The position numbers and the translations under genes are program-made. From contig JAHEZD010000007.1 of assembly GCA_023251255.1 (NCBI GenBank), positions 38,396 through 102,395 on the forward strand: DNA of 64,000 nt, read 5' to 3'. The DNA comes from Chitinophagaceae bacterium. GTDB lineage: Bacteria; Bacteroidota; Bacteroidia; Chitinophagales; Chitinophagaceae. Positions 17,541 through 26,934 of this stretch are shown here, one piece after another (position 1 is the stretch's first letter; the number at the start of each line of letters is the position of its first letter). The notes beneath the pieces are model-generated. The model did no database searches. It worked only from the letters and a program-made list of their open reading frames with translations, and was not told the origin of the DNA.

Positions 17541-18890
17541 ATGAACAAAAAAATGCTGCTTGCAGTTTTAACGCTTCTTTATATAAAATCCTTTTCCCAA
17601 ACCATCATCAAACGCGACAAGGAGATTGAATCCATGGTGAAGGAAGTCAATGCGGATTCATTGAAATCATACATCACCCAAATGGTTGCCTTTGGCACAA
17701 GGAGCACATTGAGCAATCAATCCGATGCCAAACGTGGTATTGGAGCTGCTAGGACATGGGTATTGAACAAGTTCAACGATTTTGCTGCAAAGAGCAACGG
17801 AAGGCTTACCACTTTTATAGACACCACTATTTACAAAGCCGACGGAAGAAGGGTGAGCAGGGACATTATACTGGGAAATGTAGTGGCCACATTAAAGGGA
17901 ACCGACCCCAATGACAAACGTATTTTCTTGATCAGTGGGCACTTGGACAATATGCGTACCTCCCCAACCGATAGTATAGGTGATGCTCCCGGTGCAAATG
18001 ACGATGCCAGCGGTAGTGCTGCCGTTATTGAATGTGCTAGGATCATGAGCAAGCACAGTTTCCCCACCACCATCATTTTTGTAACGGTAAGTGGTGAGGA
18101 ACAGGGCCTGCTCGGAGCAAATTTCATGGCAGAAAAAGCGGGGAAAGGCAACTGGAACATTGAAGCGGTACTGAACAATGATATCATGGGCAGCAACAAC
18201 AGCAATGAAACAAACATCATTGACAATACAAGGATACGTGTGTTCAGCGAAGGGCTCTCCGTACTGGATACCGGACGGGCCGCTACCAATATCCGCAACC
18301 TTGGTTTGGAAAACGATGGCAAAGCAAGGCAATTGGCACGCTACGTAAAGGAAATTGGCGAGCGCTATGTGGAAAACATGGAAGTGGTCATGGTGTACCG
18401 GAACGATCGGTTCCTGCGTGGCGGCGACCATTCTCCCTATGTGCAGCGTGGCTATGCAGCAGTGCGCCTAACGGAGATGAACGAGAACTATTACCACCAG
18501 CACCAGAATGTAAGGGTGGAGAATGGCATTCAATATGGCGACCTACCGGAATTCATGGACTTTGAATACCTCAGGAAAAATACGGCCATTAACCTGGCCA
18601 ATCTCTCCAACTTGGCCAAAGCTGCTGCCATGCCCGAAGAAGTAACCATAGATGTAAAAAGGCTTGGCAACTCCACTTACCTTTCATGGAAGGCACCAAA
18701 GTCGGGTAAGGCTACAGGATTTTATGTATTGATGAGGGAAACCACCAGTGCGGTCTGGCAGAAGAAATTATTTACGGGAGCCACGGAAATGAAGCTCCCC
18801 TTCAGTAAGGACAATTACTTCTTTGCTGTACAGAGCGTAAATGAAACGGGCAATGAAAGCCTGCCAGTAGTGCCTATTGTGGGGAAATAA
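17541..18890 (+). CDS. M28-family metallopeptidase with C-terminal fibronectin-like domain
   Basis: I start at ATG 17541, because MNKKMLLAVLTLLYIKSFSQ is a clean signal peptide; the frame is open 15 codons further upstream. The 449-aa protein has the di-zinc aminopeptidase motifs in order: SGHLDN with the first His, GANDDASGSAAVIECAR with the bridging Asp, SGEEQGLLG with the catalytic Glu and ligand Glu, an Asp in LNNDIMGS, and a final His in GGDHSPYVQRGYAAVRLTE. The last ~90 residues (VTIDVKRLGNSTYLSWKAP ... FAVQSVNETGNES) look like a fibronectin type III domain. No T9SS sorting domain is visible, so it is probably periplasmic or outer-membrane exposed. It releases N-terminal amino acids from peptides; the substrate is unknown. 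Confidence 0.9.
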   Translation: MNKKMLLAVLTLLYIKSFSQTIIKRDKEIESMVKEVNADSLKSYITQMVAFGTRSTLSNQSDAKRGIGAARTWVLNKFNDFAAKSNGRLTTFIDTTIYKADGRRVSRDIILGNVVATLKGTDPNDKRIFLISGHLDNMRTSPTDSIGDAPGANDDASGSAAVIECARIMSKHSFPTTIIFVTVSGEEQGLLGANFMAEKAGKGNWNIEAVLNNDIMGSNNSNETNIIDNTRIRVFSEGLSVLDTGRAATNIRNLGLENDGKARQLARYVKEIGERYVENMEVVMVYRNDRFLRGGDHSPYVQRGYAAVRLTEMNENYYHQHQNVRVENGIQYGDLPEFMDFEYLRKNTAINLANLSNLAKAAAMPEEVTIDVKRLGNSTYLSWKAPKSGKATGFYVLMRETTSAVWQKKLFTGATEMKLPFSKDNYFFAVQSVNETGNESLPVVPIVGK

Positions 18891-19232
18891 AGTAGGGAAA
18901 ACAACTGCCACGAATAGCTATCCTACCTTGAGACGGCCCAAAAACGGTTCAGCATAACTCGTATAGCGGATAAATGGACAGCCTCCACACTGTATTATCT
19001 AGGCATTCATAGTGCCTGTGTTCCACTGGGTTCCCGTCAAATGTTGGACAGCAGTCCCCTCTATTTACCATACTCTCTCTGGCAGGTCTCCATCCCTGCC
19101 AGGCACCATCAACCGCATTACACAAACGATGGGCTGAACATGGCAAAAAAAATGGGCAGATTTTAATATGTGCCAAGTTGGGTATTGCAAACACAGTGGA
19201 CTATTTTTGAGCCATCATCAATAAACACGCTT
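18891..19232. other. Intergenic region with one small hairpin and the promoter of the next gene
   Basis: I see no gene in these 342 bp. An 8-bp inverted repeat (CTGGCAGG / CCTGCCAG, about 19080-19103) lacks a T-run. The rightmost 55 bp hold a good promoter for the hydrolase gene. The leftward open frame at 18949-19194 has no recognisable content. Confidence 0.6.
19178..19209 (+). promoter_or_regulatory. Promoter of the lipoprotein hydrolase gene (TTG-N21-TATTTTTG)
   Basis: TTG at 19178-19180 and TATTTTTG at 19202-19209 match the Bacteroidota -33/-7 pattern with 21-bp spacing. This places transcription start just before the ATG at 19233 and supports that start over the upstream in-frame ATG at 19170. 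Confidence 0.6.
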
Positions 19233-20117
19233 ATGAAAATTGCTAAAGGCAAGTACAGTATATTGCCCCTCCTACTGATAGCAATATTAGCTACCACTTC
19301 CTGTAAGAAAAGTTCAACAGATGACGGCGGTTCCCAGGCACTGGCCGAGCAGACCCTCGTGGATGTGCCCTATGCTGCCGATGCCAGCCAAAAGATGGAT
19401 GTGTACCTACCGGCCAATAGAAGCGAAGCGACTACCTATATAGTGGTAATGGTGCATGGTGGCAGTTGGAGCGGCGGCGACAAAACAGATTTCAATACAG
19501 ATATCCCCAACATCAGGACCTTACTGGGCAACTATGCCATTTTCAATATCAATTACCGCCTGGCCAACGGCAGTTCCATTTTGCTAACCCAACAAACTGA
19601 CGATATCAATACAGCCTTTGCCTACATTACCAGCAAAGCTGCCGAGTACCATGTAAACACCAACAAGATTGCCCTTATGGGTGCAAGTGCCGGTGGGCAC
19701 CTGGCTTTGTTGAAAGCCTACAAGGCCAATGCTGATGGAAGGATAAAAGCCATGGTGGACCTGTTTGGACCAACGGATATGGCCTGGATGTACAACAACC
19801 ATCCTTTGCCCATATACACCCAGCCAATCATTGCCAATGTAATGGGCGGTACGCCAACCACCAGTGCTGCAGCCTATACCAGTGGAAGCCCAATAAATTT
19901 TGTTACGAGTACCGTACCACCAACCATTATTTTCCATGGCACAATAGACCCCGTGGTACCCATTAGCGAAAGCGACAGGTTGAATACCAAACTGCAAACT
20001 GCAGGCGTAGCCCACCAGTACATCACTTATATAGGGGAAGGCCATAGTTGGGTTGGTACCAACCTGACCGATACCTATAATAAGGCAACGGATTTTATAA
20101 AGAACTGGGTAAAGTAA
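19233..20117 (+). CDS. Alpha/beta hydrolase lipoprotein (esterase-like)
   Basis: The start at ATG 19233 gives a 294-aa protein with a lipoprotein signal (ILPLLLIAILATTSC, Cys ~24 as lipidation site); the frame is open further upstream but lacks a signal there. Motifs: VHGGSWSGGDK (oxyanion HGG loop), the nucleophile elbow GASAGGH, a late Asp in GTIDPVVPI and a His in GEGHSW. This is the BD-FAE/carboxylesterase-type alpha/beta hydrolase family, which includes deacetylases and esterases of polysaccharides. Substrate unknown. It is tethered to the inner or outer membrane. Its stop codon overlaps the first base of a strong terminator. Confidence 0.88.
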   Translation: MKIAKGKYSILPLLLIAILATTSCKKSSTDDGGSQALAEQTLVDVPYAADASQKMDVYLPANRSEATTYIVVMVHGGSWSGGDKTDFNTDIPNIRTLLGNYAIFNINYRLANGSSILLTQQTDDINTAFAYITSKAAEYHVNTNKIALMGASAGGHLALLKAYKANADGRIKAMVDLFGPTDMAWMYNNHPLPIYTQPIIANVMGGTPTTSAAAYTSGSPINFVTSTVPPTIIFHGTIDPVVPISESDRLNTKLQTAGVAHQYITYIGEGHSWVGTNLTDTYNKATDFIKNWVK

Positions 20118-20152
20118 ACCGCTGACGGCGGCTTTACGCCCCGTCAGCGGTT
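20117..20152 (+). terminator. Terminator after the hydrolase gene
   Basis: A perfect 12-bp stem AACCGCTGACGG / CCGTCAGCGGTT (20117-20128 / 20141-20152) with a 12-base GC-rich loop begins in the stop codon. The T-run after it is weak (TTAATAATGG). Confidence 0.65.
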
Positions 20153-20456
20153 AATAATGGTTCTGTGTTGATTTGGCCAATATTTGAGAAATTCCTGTAC
20201 CAGTGAGTACTGCAATCCGGCAACAGCAAGCAACGAAGCAGGCCATGCAAGTATCTTGCTGAACGGAAGTATTCCAGTTGTGCAGGTTTTGTAGCCCGTA
20301 TGGGGCTTACTAAGGGCTTTCCCTAATAAATTCAAAATAAGGGGCTTTCAAACAAGGGGTTTTGCGTTTTTTTTGTAAGTTGGAACTTTTAAAAATTACT
20401 TCAGTTGCCGCTAAAAGCAAATTGCGCAATACTGGATAACAGCTTTATGACTACTT
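20153..20456. other. Intergenic leader before the large adhesin gene
   Basis: About 300 bp without a gene. It is AT-rich towards its right end (GTTTTTTTTGTAAG near 20368) and should hold the promoter of the downstream adhesin, but I could not place a convincing TTG/TANNTTTG pair. Confidence 0.5.
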
Positions 20457-23400
20457 ATGTGTAGAATTCTACTATTCTTTTTTATGGCTGTTTGTTTTGG
20501 CAATCTGGCTGCGGATTCACAAACGACACTTAATCGAGGTGATTTGGCCATCGTGGCCGTCAATGCTGCCATTAGTGGTAGCAGCGATGAAATCAGTTTT
20601 GTTTGTTTCAAGGACATAACAAACGGCACGGAAATCCAGCTAACAGATAATGGCTACCAAAGCTGTGTAGCTGTGCAATGGAGCGGCGGAGAAGGCGGTG
20701 CCATCATAAAGAGGACCGGTGGCACCATACCCAAAGGAACAGTGATTACTTTTAGGACTGCCCCCTTTTCGTTTACCTATCCCGATGCCAACTGGGCCGT
20801 GCTGGACCTATCTTCCACACAGTTAGCCGGTAATTTGAACATGAACTCCGCAGGCGACCAAATTTATTTTGCCCAAGGTGGCACATGGACAGAGCTGACT
20901 GCCACTTGCACCATTACTGGCCCTAGGACCAATCCCAATGCCATTTTCCCCGGCAATGCTGGACGAATGCTCTTTGGCTTTTCTACCAGTGGTTCATGGG
21001 TCGATTTCCAGATGTCTTCTGGAGAGTCTGGCCTTTATCCTGACATGCAATGTTTCAGTATGGCGCCAACAGGCAGTGGAGCAGCTTTCAATAAATATAC
21101 CGGGCCATTAACGGCTGCTACCCAAACACAATGGATTACCAGGATCAGCACTGCCGGTAACTGGACAACTTACAGTTCTTCGGCCAACTACAATTCCGCC
21201 AGCCCCAATTATGCAGTCAGCAATTTTACCATCACCATTAATGCTGGTGGGGACATTCCAACTGCTGCTTGGACAGCACCTACCGCTGCCTTATGTGCAA
21301 GTGATGCAAGCATTAACCTGAACAATTTGGTTACGGGAACAGCAGGCGGCACTTGGAGCGGCACAGGTGTTACAGGAAACACGTTCAATCCCGCCGGACT
21401 GAACGGCAACTATGATATTACTTATTCAGTTCCCTATACTTCCTGCTCCATTACACAAACAAGCACCATTACGGTGATAAGTGTTGCAGCACCCACAGTT
21501 ACCTCGCCCGTTACTTATTGCCAAGAAGCCGTAGCAGCACCATTAACTGCCGTTGGCACCCACCTGCTCTGGTACACGGCTGCTACAGGTGGCACGGGCA
21601 GCAATACGGCCATAACGCCTTCCACGTTGACCGTGGGTACTACCAACTATTATGTTGCCGAAACAAATGGCAGTTGTGAAAGCGTCAGATCGCCTATCAC
21701 CGTTATTACCAATAGCAGCGCTACTGTCAATGCAGTCTCCAGCCAAACCCTCTGCGCCAGCAAGCTTACAACAGCCGTCAGCTTTTCCGGCTCGGGTACA
21801 GCCATTTACAATTGGACCAACGATATGCCCAGTATTGGCCTGGCGGCAAGCGGCACGGGCAATATCCCAGCGTTTACCGCGCTCAATACGGGTACCACAC
21901 CCGTAATAGCTACTATTACAGCTACACCTACGGCGGTGGGTTTTGCCTACGTGGCCAATTATGGCATACCCCTGGTTCCAGTGGCAGGTACCGTTTCCAT
22001 TATCAATACGAGTACCAATACTGTTGCAAGCTCCATCAATGTTGGCACCAATCCATTTGGCGTGGCCATTAGCCCAGACGGCACAAGGGTGTATGTAACC
22101 AACTATGGTTCCAATACCGTGTCGGTCATCAATACCGCCACCAATACAGTTATCAGCACCATTGCCGTTGGAAGTTTCCCAATGGGCGTTGCGGTTAGCC
22201 CAGATGGAACGACTGCCTATGTGGCCAATCAGGTATCCAATAATGTTTCTGTCATCAGTACCAGCACCAATACAGTTACTGCCACCATACCCGTTTCACT
22301 TCAACCACAGGGTATCTGCATCAGCCCCGATGGAAGCAAGGTGTATGTGGCAAATGTCAACTCCAATAATGTCTCCGTCATCAGCACGGCCACCAACACG
22401 GTTTCAAATGTGGTCATTGTGGGCAGCCAGCCCATCAGCTTGGCTATTACCGCCGATGGAAGCAGGCTATATGTAACCAACTTTGGCACAAACAATGTGT
22501 CGGTCATCAATACCAGCACCAATACGGTCACCAGCACCATACCAGTAGGCACCAGTCCCAATGGCATTGCCATTAGTCCAGATGGCAGCAAGGCCTATGT
22601 AACCAACCAGACTTCCAACAATGTCTCCGTTATTGGCATCAGTACCAATACGGTCATGGCAACCATTGCTGTTGGTTCACAGCCCCAAGGTGTCTCCTTT
22701 ACCAGTGATGGAAGCAAAGCCTATATAGCCAACTTTGGCTCCGGCAATGTTTCGGTTATCAATACAGGTACCAACACTGTTACCTCTACCATTACCGTGG
22801 GAACTGCCCCACATTCATTGGGCAATTTCATCACGCAGGGCTCCTGCAGCGGCAAGCCCATCAATTTCACCATTACCGTCAATCCCCTGCCGGCCACACC
22901 CATTGCCAGCGTAACGCAGCAGCCCACCTGCGATGTACCCACAGGTACCATTAACGTATCATCGCCATTGGGCACGGGCTTAACCTATAGCGTAAATGGC
23001 GTCCTGTTCCAGTCATCGCCCACATTCTCGGGCCTTACACCCGGCAGTTATATTGTCACCGTAAAAAATGCCACTGGCTGTACCAAGACCTCGTCCAGTG
23101 TTTTTATCAGTACCGGTCCTACCATTCCACCTACGCCTATTTTTGTTACCACACAGCCTACCTGTGCCAACAATACCGGCAGCATCACTATTACCTTTCC
23201 TACCGGTGCCTTCTATAACTACAGTGTGGACGGTATCAACTACCAGCCGTCACCCCTGTTCACCAACCTTGCGCCCAATACCTATACCGTTTATGTAAAG
23301 AACCTCGTAGGCGGGTGCACCAAGTCCAGCACGGCCATTATTGGGCCTTCTACTGCCCTGCTGGCACCAGCGGCCACCATTACCCAGCCCACTTGCAGCA

Positions 23401-25934
23401 ATGCCAATGGCAGCATTACCATTACCTCCCCCATAGTAGTAGGGCTTACTTATAGCATTGATGGCATTAACTTCCAATCATCTACCACCTTCAATAACCT
23501 GGCGGCAAACACCTACACCATTACGGTAAAAAGCCCAGCAGGATGTACAAACACCAGCACCGCTGTGCTCACTGCTACAGGCGGCGTGGCTGCTCCTGTG
23601 GCTACTGCCACCCAACCAACCTGCGCAACTCCCACAGGCACGGTGACCATTATTTCACCTACTGGTACAGGGCTTACTTATAGCATTGATGGTACCAACT
23701 TCCAAGTGGGTACCTCCTTTACCAACCTGGCCCCCAACAGCTATACCGTTACGGTAAAGGATGCCAGTGGCTGCAGCAATACGGGTACCGTTACGGTGAA
23801 CCCTCCATCTAGTGCACCTGCACCTATTTTGAGTACTGTACCACCAACTTGTACCACCAGCACGGGAAGCATCACCGTAACCAGCCCCGTTGGTAGCGGC
23901 TACAACTATAGCCTTGATGGCACCATTTTCCAAACAACCACTTTATTCACCAACCTTTCACCCAGTACCTATACAGTAACGGTAAAGGATGGCAATGGAT
24001 GTACCAATACAGGCACTGCCACCATCAATGCCCAACCTACTGTTCCTGTGCCAACACTCACATTGACCCAACCAACCTGCATACAACCAACAGGCAGTAT
24101 TACCATTGCTTCACCAACTGGCGCAATTTATACGTACAGCATTGACGGGATCAATTTCCAAACGGGTACTTCCTTTACCAACCTTGCTCCCAGCAACTAC
24201 AGCATTACAGCAAAAAATACAAGTGGGTGCACAGCCACCAGCAGCATTGCCACCATCAATACGGCACCAAGCATTGCTGCACCCAGCTTTACGGTTACGC
24301 AACCCACCTGTACGGCGCAAGGCATCATCAGCATTGCGTCGCCAGTAGGAACAGCTTATATGTACAGTATTGATGGCGTGAACTTCCAAACGGGCACTTC
24401 ATTTACCAACCTTGCTCCCAATAGCTATACCATTACGGTAAAAAATACGGATGGATGTACCGCCAATAGTAGCATTGCCACCGTCAACGCAGCACCCAGT
24501 ATTCCTGCGCCCAGCTTTGCGGTTACGCAACCAACCTGCACAGTAGCCACAGGCAGCATTACCATTGTTTCACCAACGGGTACAGGTTATACTTATAGTA
24601 TTGATGGCACCAACTTCCAAGCGGGGAACATATTCACGGTACTTGCTCCCAATACTTATACGGTTACGGCAAAAAGTGCGGACGGCTGCACCAGCACAGC
24701 CACGGCCACCGTTAACAATGCGCCTAGCTTTCCCGTACCAACAGTAGCTATAACACAGCCAACTTGTACAGTTGCACTAGGGAGCATTGTTGTAACCAGC
24801 CCTGTGGGCAATGCGTTTACCTATAGCATTGATGCCATCAACTTCCAGGTTTCGCCCAACTTCACCAATCTAGCGCCGGCCAGCTATACCTTAACGGTAA
24901 AGAATTCAACCTGCTCCAATGTTTCCAGCTTTACCATTAACCCACCTTCCTCCCCCACTGCTGCGCCCACTGTTGTGTCGCCCATAACCTATTGCCAGAA
25001 CACAGTTGCCAATGCCCTCACGGCCAATGGCAGCAACCTGCTCTGGTACGCATCGGCCACGGGAGGCATAGGAAGCAGCACGGCCCCTGTACCTGCTACC
25101 AGCACCAGTGGCACCTTCCATTATTATGTAAGCCAAACAAGCGGTAGCTGCGAAAGCCCAAGGGCAGATATTGCGGTGCAGGTGGATGCTATGCCGGCCA
25201 CACCTATTGTTGTGCCCAATGGCAATACCAGCTTCTGTGAAGGACAGGATGTACCATTGACCAGCAGCACGGCCACAGGTTACCAATGGTACAAGGATGG
25301 CATATTGCTGAATGGGGAAACCAATGCCGGTTATACCGCCGCACAGACCGGCTCCTATACTGTTTCAGTAACCAATGCAGCAGGCTGCAGCAATGTTTCT
25401 GCACCCACCAGCATCACCGTTTACCCCAACCCCATCGTTTCTGCTGGACCGGATGTGTTGGTATATGAAGGCGATAGTGCCAGGTTGCTGGGTTCCGCAA
25501 CTGGGGGTACCACCTTCTCCTATCTATGGTCGCCACCCACTTATCTTTCCGATAACACCATTGCCCAGCCCTGGATTGTTAGGCCAACCATGGATGGTTA
25601 CTATATACTGGATGCCACCAATGAAAACGGCTGTACCAACTCCGATATGGTTTTTGTAAAAGTGCTGAAGGACATCATCATACCCAATGCTTTTTCGCCC
25701 AATGGTGATCATATCAATGACACATGGGATATACCCAACTTGGGCCCCTACCCCTACTGCACCGTGGAAGTATTTGCCAGGAGCGGGCAGCTAGTGTACA
25801 AATCAACGGGCTACAGCAAGGCTTGGGATGGCAGGTACAATGGCAAGCCACTGCCCGTGGGTGTTTATTATTATATTATCAATACGGGAAATGGCAAGGG
25901 GCTGAAGAGTGGGAGCTTGACGCTGCTGAGGTAG
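20457..25934 (+). CDS. Giant T9SS type B adhesin with YVTN propeller and SprB-like repeats
   Basis: This 1825-aa protein begins with a short signal-like segment (LLFFFMAVCFGNLAADS). Residues ~25-260 form a conserved N-terminal beta domain starting LNRGDLAIVAVNAAISGSSD. Ig/PKD-like segments with paired Cys follow to ~490. Seven YVTN-type blades of ~42 residues at ~495-790 (SPDGSKVYVAN, SNNVSVISTSTNTV) make one full propeller. Nine SprB-type repeats of ~76 residues (QPTC ... YSIDGxNFQ ... LAPxxYTVTVK) span ~810-1500. Two more Ig-like domains follow. The last ~85 residues (IIIPNAFSPNGDHINDTWDI ... GRYNGKPLPVGVYYYII) are the T9SS type B (gliding motility-associated) sorting domain. It is predicted to be a surface adhesin or filament, perhaps linked to gliding as SprB is. 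Low-complexity DNA repeats could allow recombination-driven length change. Confidence 0.9.
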   Translation: MCRILLFFFMAVCFGNLAADSQTTLNRGDLAIVAVNAAISGSSDEISFVCFKDITNGTEIQLTDNGYQSCVAVQWSGGEGGAIIKRTGGTIPKGTVITFRTAPFSFTYPDANWAVLDLSSTQLAGNLNMNSAGDQIYFAQGGTWTELTATCTITGPRTNPNAIFPGNAGRMLFGFSTSGSWVDFQMSSGESGLYPDMQCFSMAPTGSGAAFNKYTGPLTAATQTQWITRISTAGNWTTYSSSANYNSASPNYAVSNFTITINAGGDIPTAAWTAPTAALCASDASINLNNLVTGTAGGTWSGTGVTGNTFNPAGLNGNYDITYSVPYTSCSITQTSTITVISVAAPTVTSPVTYCQEAVAAPLTAVGTHLLWYTAATGGTGSNTAITPSTLTVGTTNYYVAETNGSCESVRSPITVITNSSATVNAVSSQTLCASKLTTAVSFSGSGTAIYNWTNDMPSIGLAASGTGNIPAFTALNTGTTPVIATITATPTAVGFAYVANYGIPLVPVAGTVSIINTSTNTVASSINVGTNPFGVAISPDGTRVYVTNYGSNTVSVINTATNTVISTIAVGSFPMGVAVSPDGTTAYVANQVSNNVSVISTSTNTVTATIPVSLQPQGICISPDGSKVYVANVNSNNVSVISTATNTVSNVVIVGSQPISLAITADGSRLYVTNFGTNNVSVINTSTNTVTSTIPVGTSPNGIAISPDGSKAYVTNQTSNNVSVIGISTNTVMATIAVGSQPQGVSFTSDGSKAYIANFGSGNVSVINTGTNTVTSTITVGTAPHSLGNFITQGSCSGKPINFTITVNPLPATPIASVTQQPTCDVPTGTINVSSPLGTGLTYSVNGVLFQSSPTFSGLTPGSYIVTVKNATGCTKTSSSVFISTGPTIPPTPIFVTTQPTCANNTGSITITFPTGAFYNYSVDGINYQPSPLFTNLAPNTYTVYVKNLVGGCTKSSTAIIGPSTALLAPAATITQPTCSNANGSITITSPIVVGLTYSIDGINFQSSTTFNNLAANTYTITVKSPAGCTNTSTAVLTATGGVAAPVATATQPTCATPTGTVTIISPTGTGLTYSIDGTNFQVGTSFTNLAPNSYTVTVKDASGCSNTGTVTVNPPSSAPAPILSTVPPTCTTSTGSITVTSPVGSGYNYSLDGTIFQTTTLFTNLSPSTYTVTVKDGNGCTNTGTATINAQPTVPVPTLTLTQPTCIQPTGSITIASPTGAIYTYSIDGINFQTGTSFTNLAPSNYSITAKNTSGCTATSSIATINTAPSIAAPSFTVTQPTCTAQGIISIASPVGTAYMYSIDGVNFQTGTSFTNLAPNSYTITVKNTDGCTANSSIATVNAAPSIPAPSFAVTQPTCTVATGSITIVSPTGTGYTYSIDGTNFQAGNIFTVLAPNTYTVTAKSADGCTSTATATVNNAPSFPVPTVAITQPTCTVALGSIVVTSPVGNAFTYSIDAINFQVSPNFTNLAPASYTLTVKNSTCSNVSSFTINPPSSPTAAPTVVSPITYCQNTVANALTANGSNLLWYASATGGIGSSTAPVPATSTSGTFHYYVSQTSGSCESPRADIAVQVDAMPATPIVVPNGNTSFCEGQDVPLTSSTATGYQWYKDGILLNGETNAGYTAAQTGSYTVSVTNAAGCSNVSAPTSITVYPNPIVSAGPDVLVYEGDSARLLGSATGGTTFSYLWSPPTYLSDNTIAQPWIVRPTMDGYYILDATNENGCTNSDMVFVKVLKDIIIPNAFSPNGDHINDTWDIPNLGPYPYCTVEVFARSGQLVYKSTGYSKAWDGRYNGKPLPVGVYYYIINTGNGKGLKSGSLTLLR
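21940..22830 (+). repeat. Seven tandem ~126-bp repeats coding YVTN propeller blades
   Basis: Blade starts at about 21945, 22089, 22215, 22341, 22468, 22593 and 22719, with steps of 125-127 bp after a first step of 144 bp. Each codes YVAN/YVTN followed by a SNNVSVIxTxTNTV-type strand. Confidence 0.85.
22890..24960 (+). repeat. Nine tandem ~229-bp repeats coding SprB-like domains
   Basis: The PTC codons recur near 22919, 23155, 23382, 23613, 23840, 24069, 24300, 24528 and 24757 (steps 227-236 bp). Copies 6-8 look most alike at the DNA level, which points to recent duplication or conversion. Confidence 0.85.
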
Positions 25935-26022
25935 GGTAATCTGGTTTCCCGCTAGTTTTCAGGAATTAAGTTTGATACATTATCAACAGTCAATTCACTG
26001 TTAATTGGGAAATGGTGATAAT

Positions 26023-26082
26023 TGTTACACAAAAACTTGTTACATTTTAAAATGTAACAAGTTTTTGTGTAACAGTTTTTTT
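26023..26082 (+). terminator. 52-bp perfect palindrome with T-run (element B, core TGTTACA), likely adhesin terminator
   Basis: A perfect inverted repeat without loop (26023-26048 / 26049-26074) is followed by GTTTTTTTG. Four heptamers TGTTACA, TGTTACA, TGTAACA, TGTAACA start at 26023, 26038, 26053 and 26068, exactly 15 bp apart, with 8-bp spacers. The site lies 89 bp after the adhesin stop and could end its transcript. Its layout is that of the repeat family at 1697, 39684 and 39739. Confidence 0.8.
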
Positions 26083-26210
26083 GATGAAGAAGGTCTTGTG
26101 TTATTGCCAAGCTAGCCTATACCTCACACTTTATAGCTGTTTGGCTAAAGCAAGGTTGACGCATTCCTTGGCGGATACATGTTTTGGATAGCACAGACGC
26201 TGTAGCCAGG

Positions 26211-26846
26211 TCAATGAGCAAAGGAGACCATTTCAAGTTGCTGCTCCTGACAGGCTTTAAAACTGTCCCTGATGTTCTTCAGCATTTGCTGCACTTCGTC
26301 AAAATCTTCGTTATCAATATCGGTTTTGTCTTCATCAATATCAATTTGGTCAATAACAGAAACGATATGCTCAATATCTTGCTTTGAATACAAGTGAATG
26401 GCAGGAAAATCTGCAATGTCCGGAATATCAAAAACCTTCTTGAACTCAAACATTATTGCTAGGTCTATTTGTAGCCCATTTGCTTTCAGGATGTCAACGG
26501 CAGCTTCAAAATCCTGTCCATAATAGAAGCCATCGCAAAAGGGCAGTAGGTGGGTTCCTACATAATCACAAATTACCAACAGTGCATATCCATAAACATG
26601 CGCACTATCTTCGTTTAGTCCCGTGACAGAGGCCTCCGTGGAACCGCTTGCCGGTTTCCTGTCTGCTGGTTTGATATAATGGAAGATGAGGTCTTCCAAC
26701 GCGTGGTCAAATGCCACTGTCTGGCTGGCGTACGTATTGTACTTGTCGGCTGTCTTTATCCTTTCCAAAAGCTCCCTGTCCTTACAGCCCAGTACATTCT
26801 TTACTTGGTCAATATCCACCGCAAAGGGTATGGCACACATTCCCAT
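26211..26846 (-). CDS. Hypothetical cytoplasmic protein
   Basis: I take ATG 26846 (MGMCAIPFAVDIDQV) as start, giving 211 aa; the frame stays open 21 codons upstream. There is no signal or membrane segment. The N-terminal part (AVDIDQVKNVLGCKDRELLERIK) and the middle (YGYALLVICDYVGTHLLPF, then FYYGQDFEAAVDILKANGL) resemble small uncharacterised families of the kind seen scattered in soil bacteria. The C-terminus is acidic (DIDEDKTDIDNEDFDEVQQML). It is the second gene of a leftward pair with 26935-27441, separated by 88 bp from the chosen start. I do not recognise a function; an effector, immunity or accessory role would be a guess. Confidence 0.6.
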   Translation of the reverse strand: MGMCAIPFAVDIDQVKNVLGCKDRELLERIKTADKYNTYASQTVAFDHALEDLIFHYIKPADRKPASGSTEASVTGLNEDSAHVYGYALLVICDYVGTHLLPFCDGFYYGQDFEAAVDILKANGLQIDLAIMFEFKKVFDIPDIADFPAIHLYSKQDIEHIVSVIDQIDIDEDKTDIDNEDFDEVQQMLKNIRDSFKACQEQQLEMVSFAH

Positions 26847-26934
26847 AACATTGTTTTTAGTAAGCAGGTTATATAATATAGCAGCAAAGATTGCAGGCAT
26901 TGGGCACAATTATCCAATATAGTACCTGTGCTTT

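Noticed and set aside
22890..24960. Regular ~229-bp repeats that could suggest a CRISPR or satellite array
   Set aside because: The repeats are in one continuous frame and code SprB-like domains; there are no spacer-like unique segments and no cas genes.
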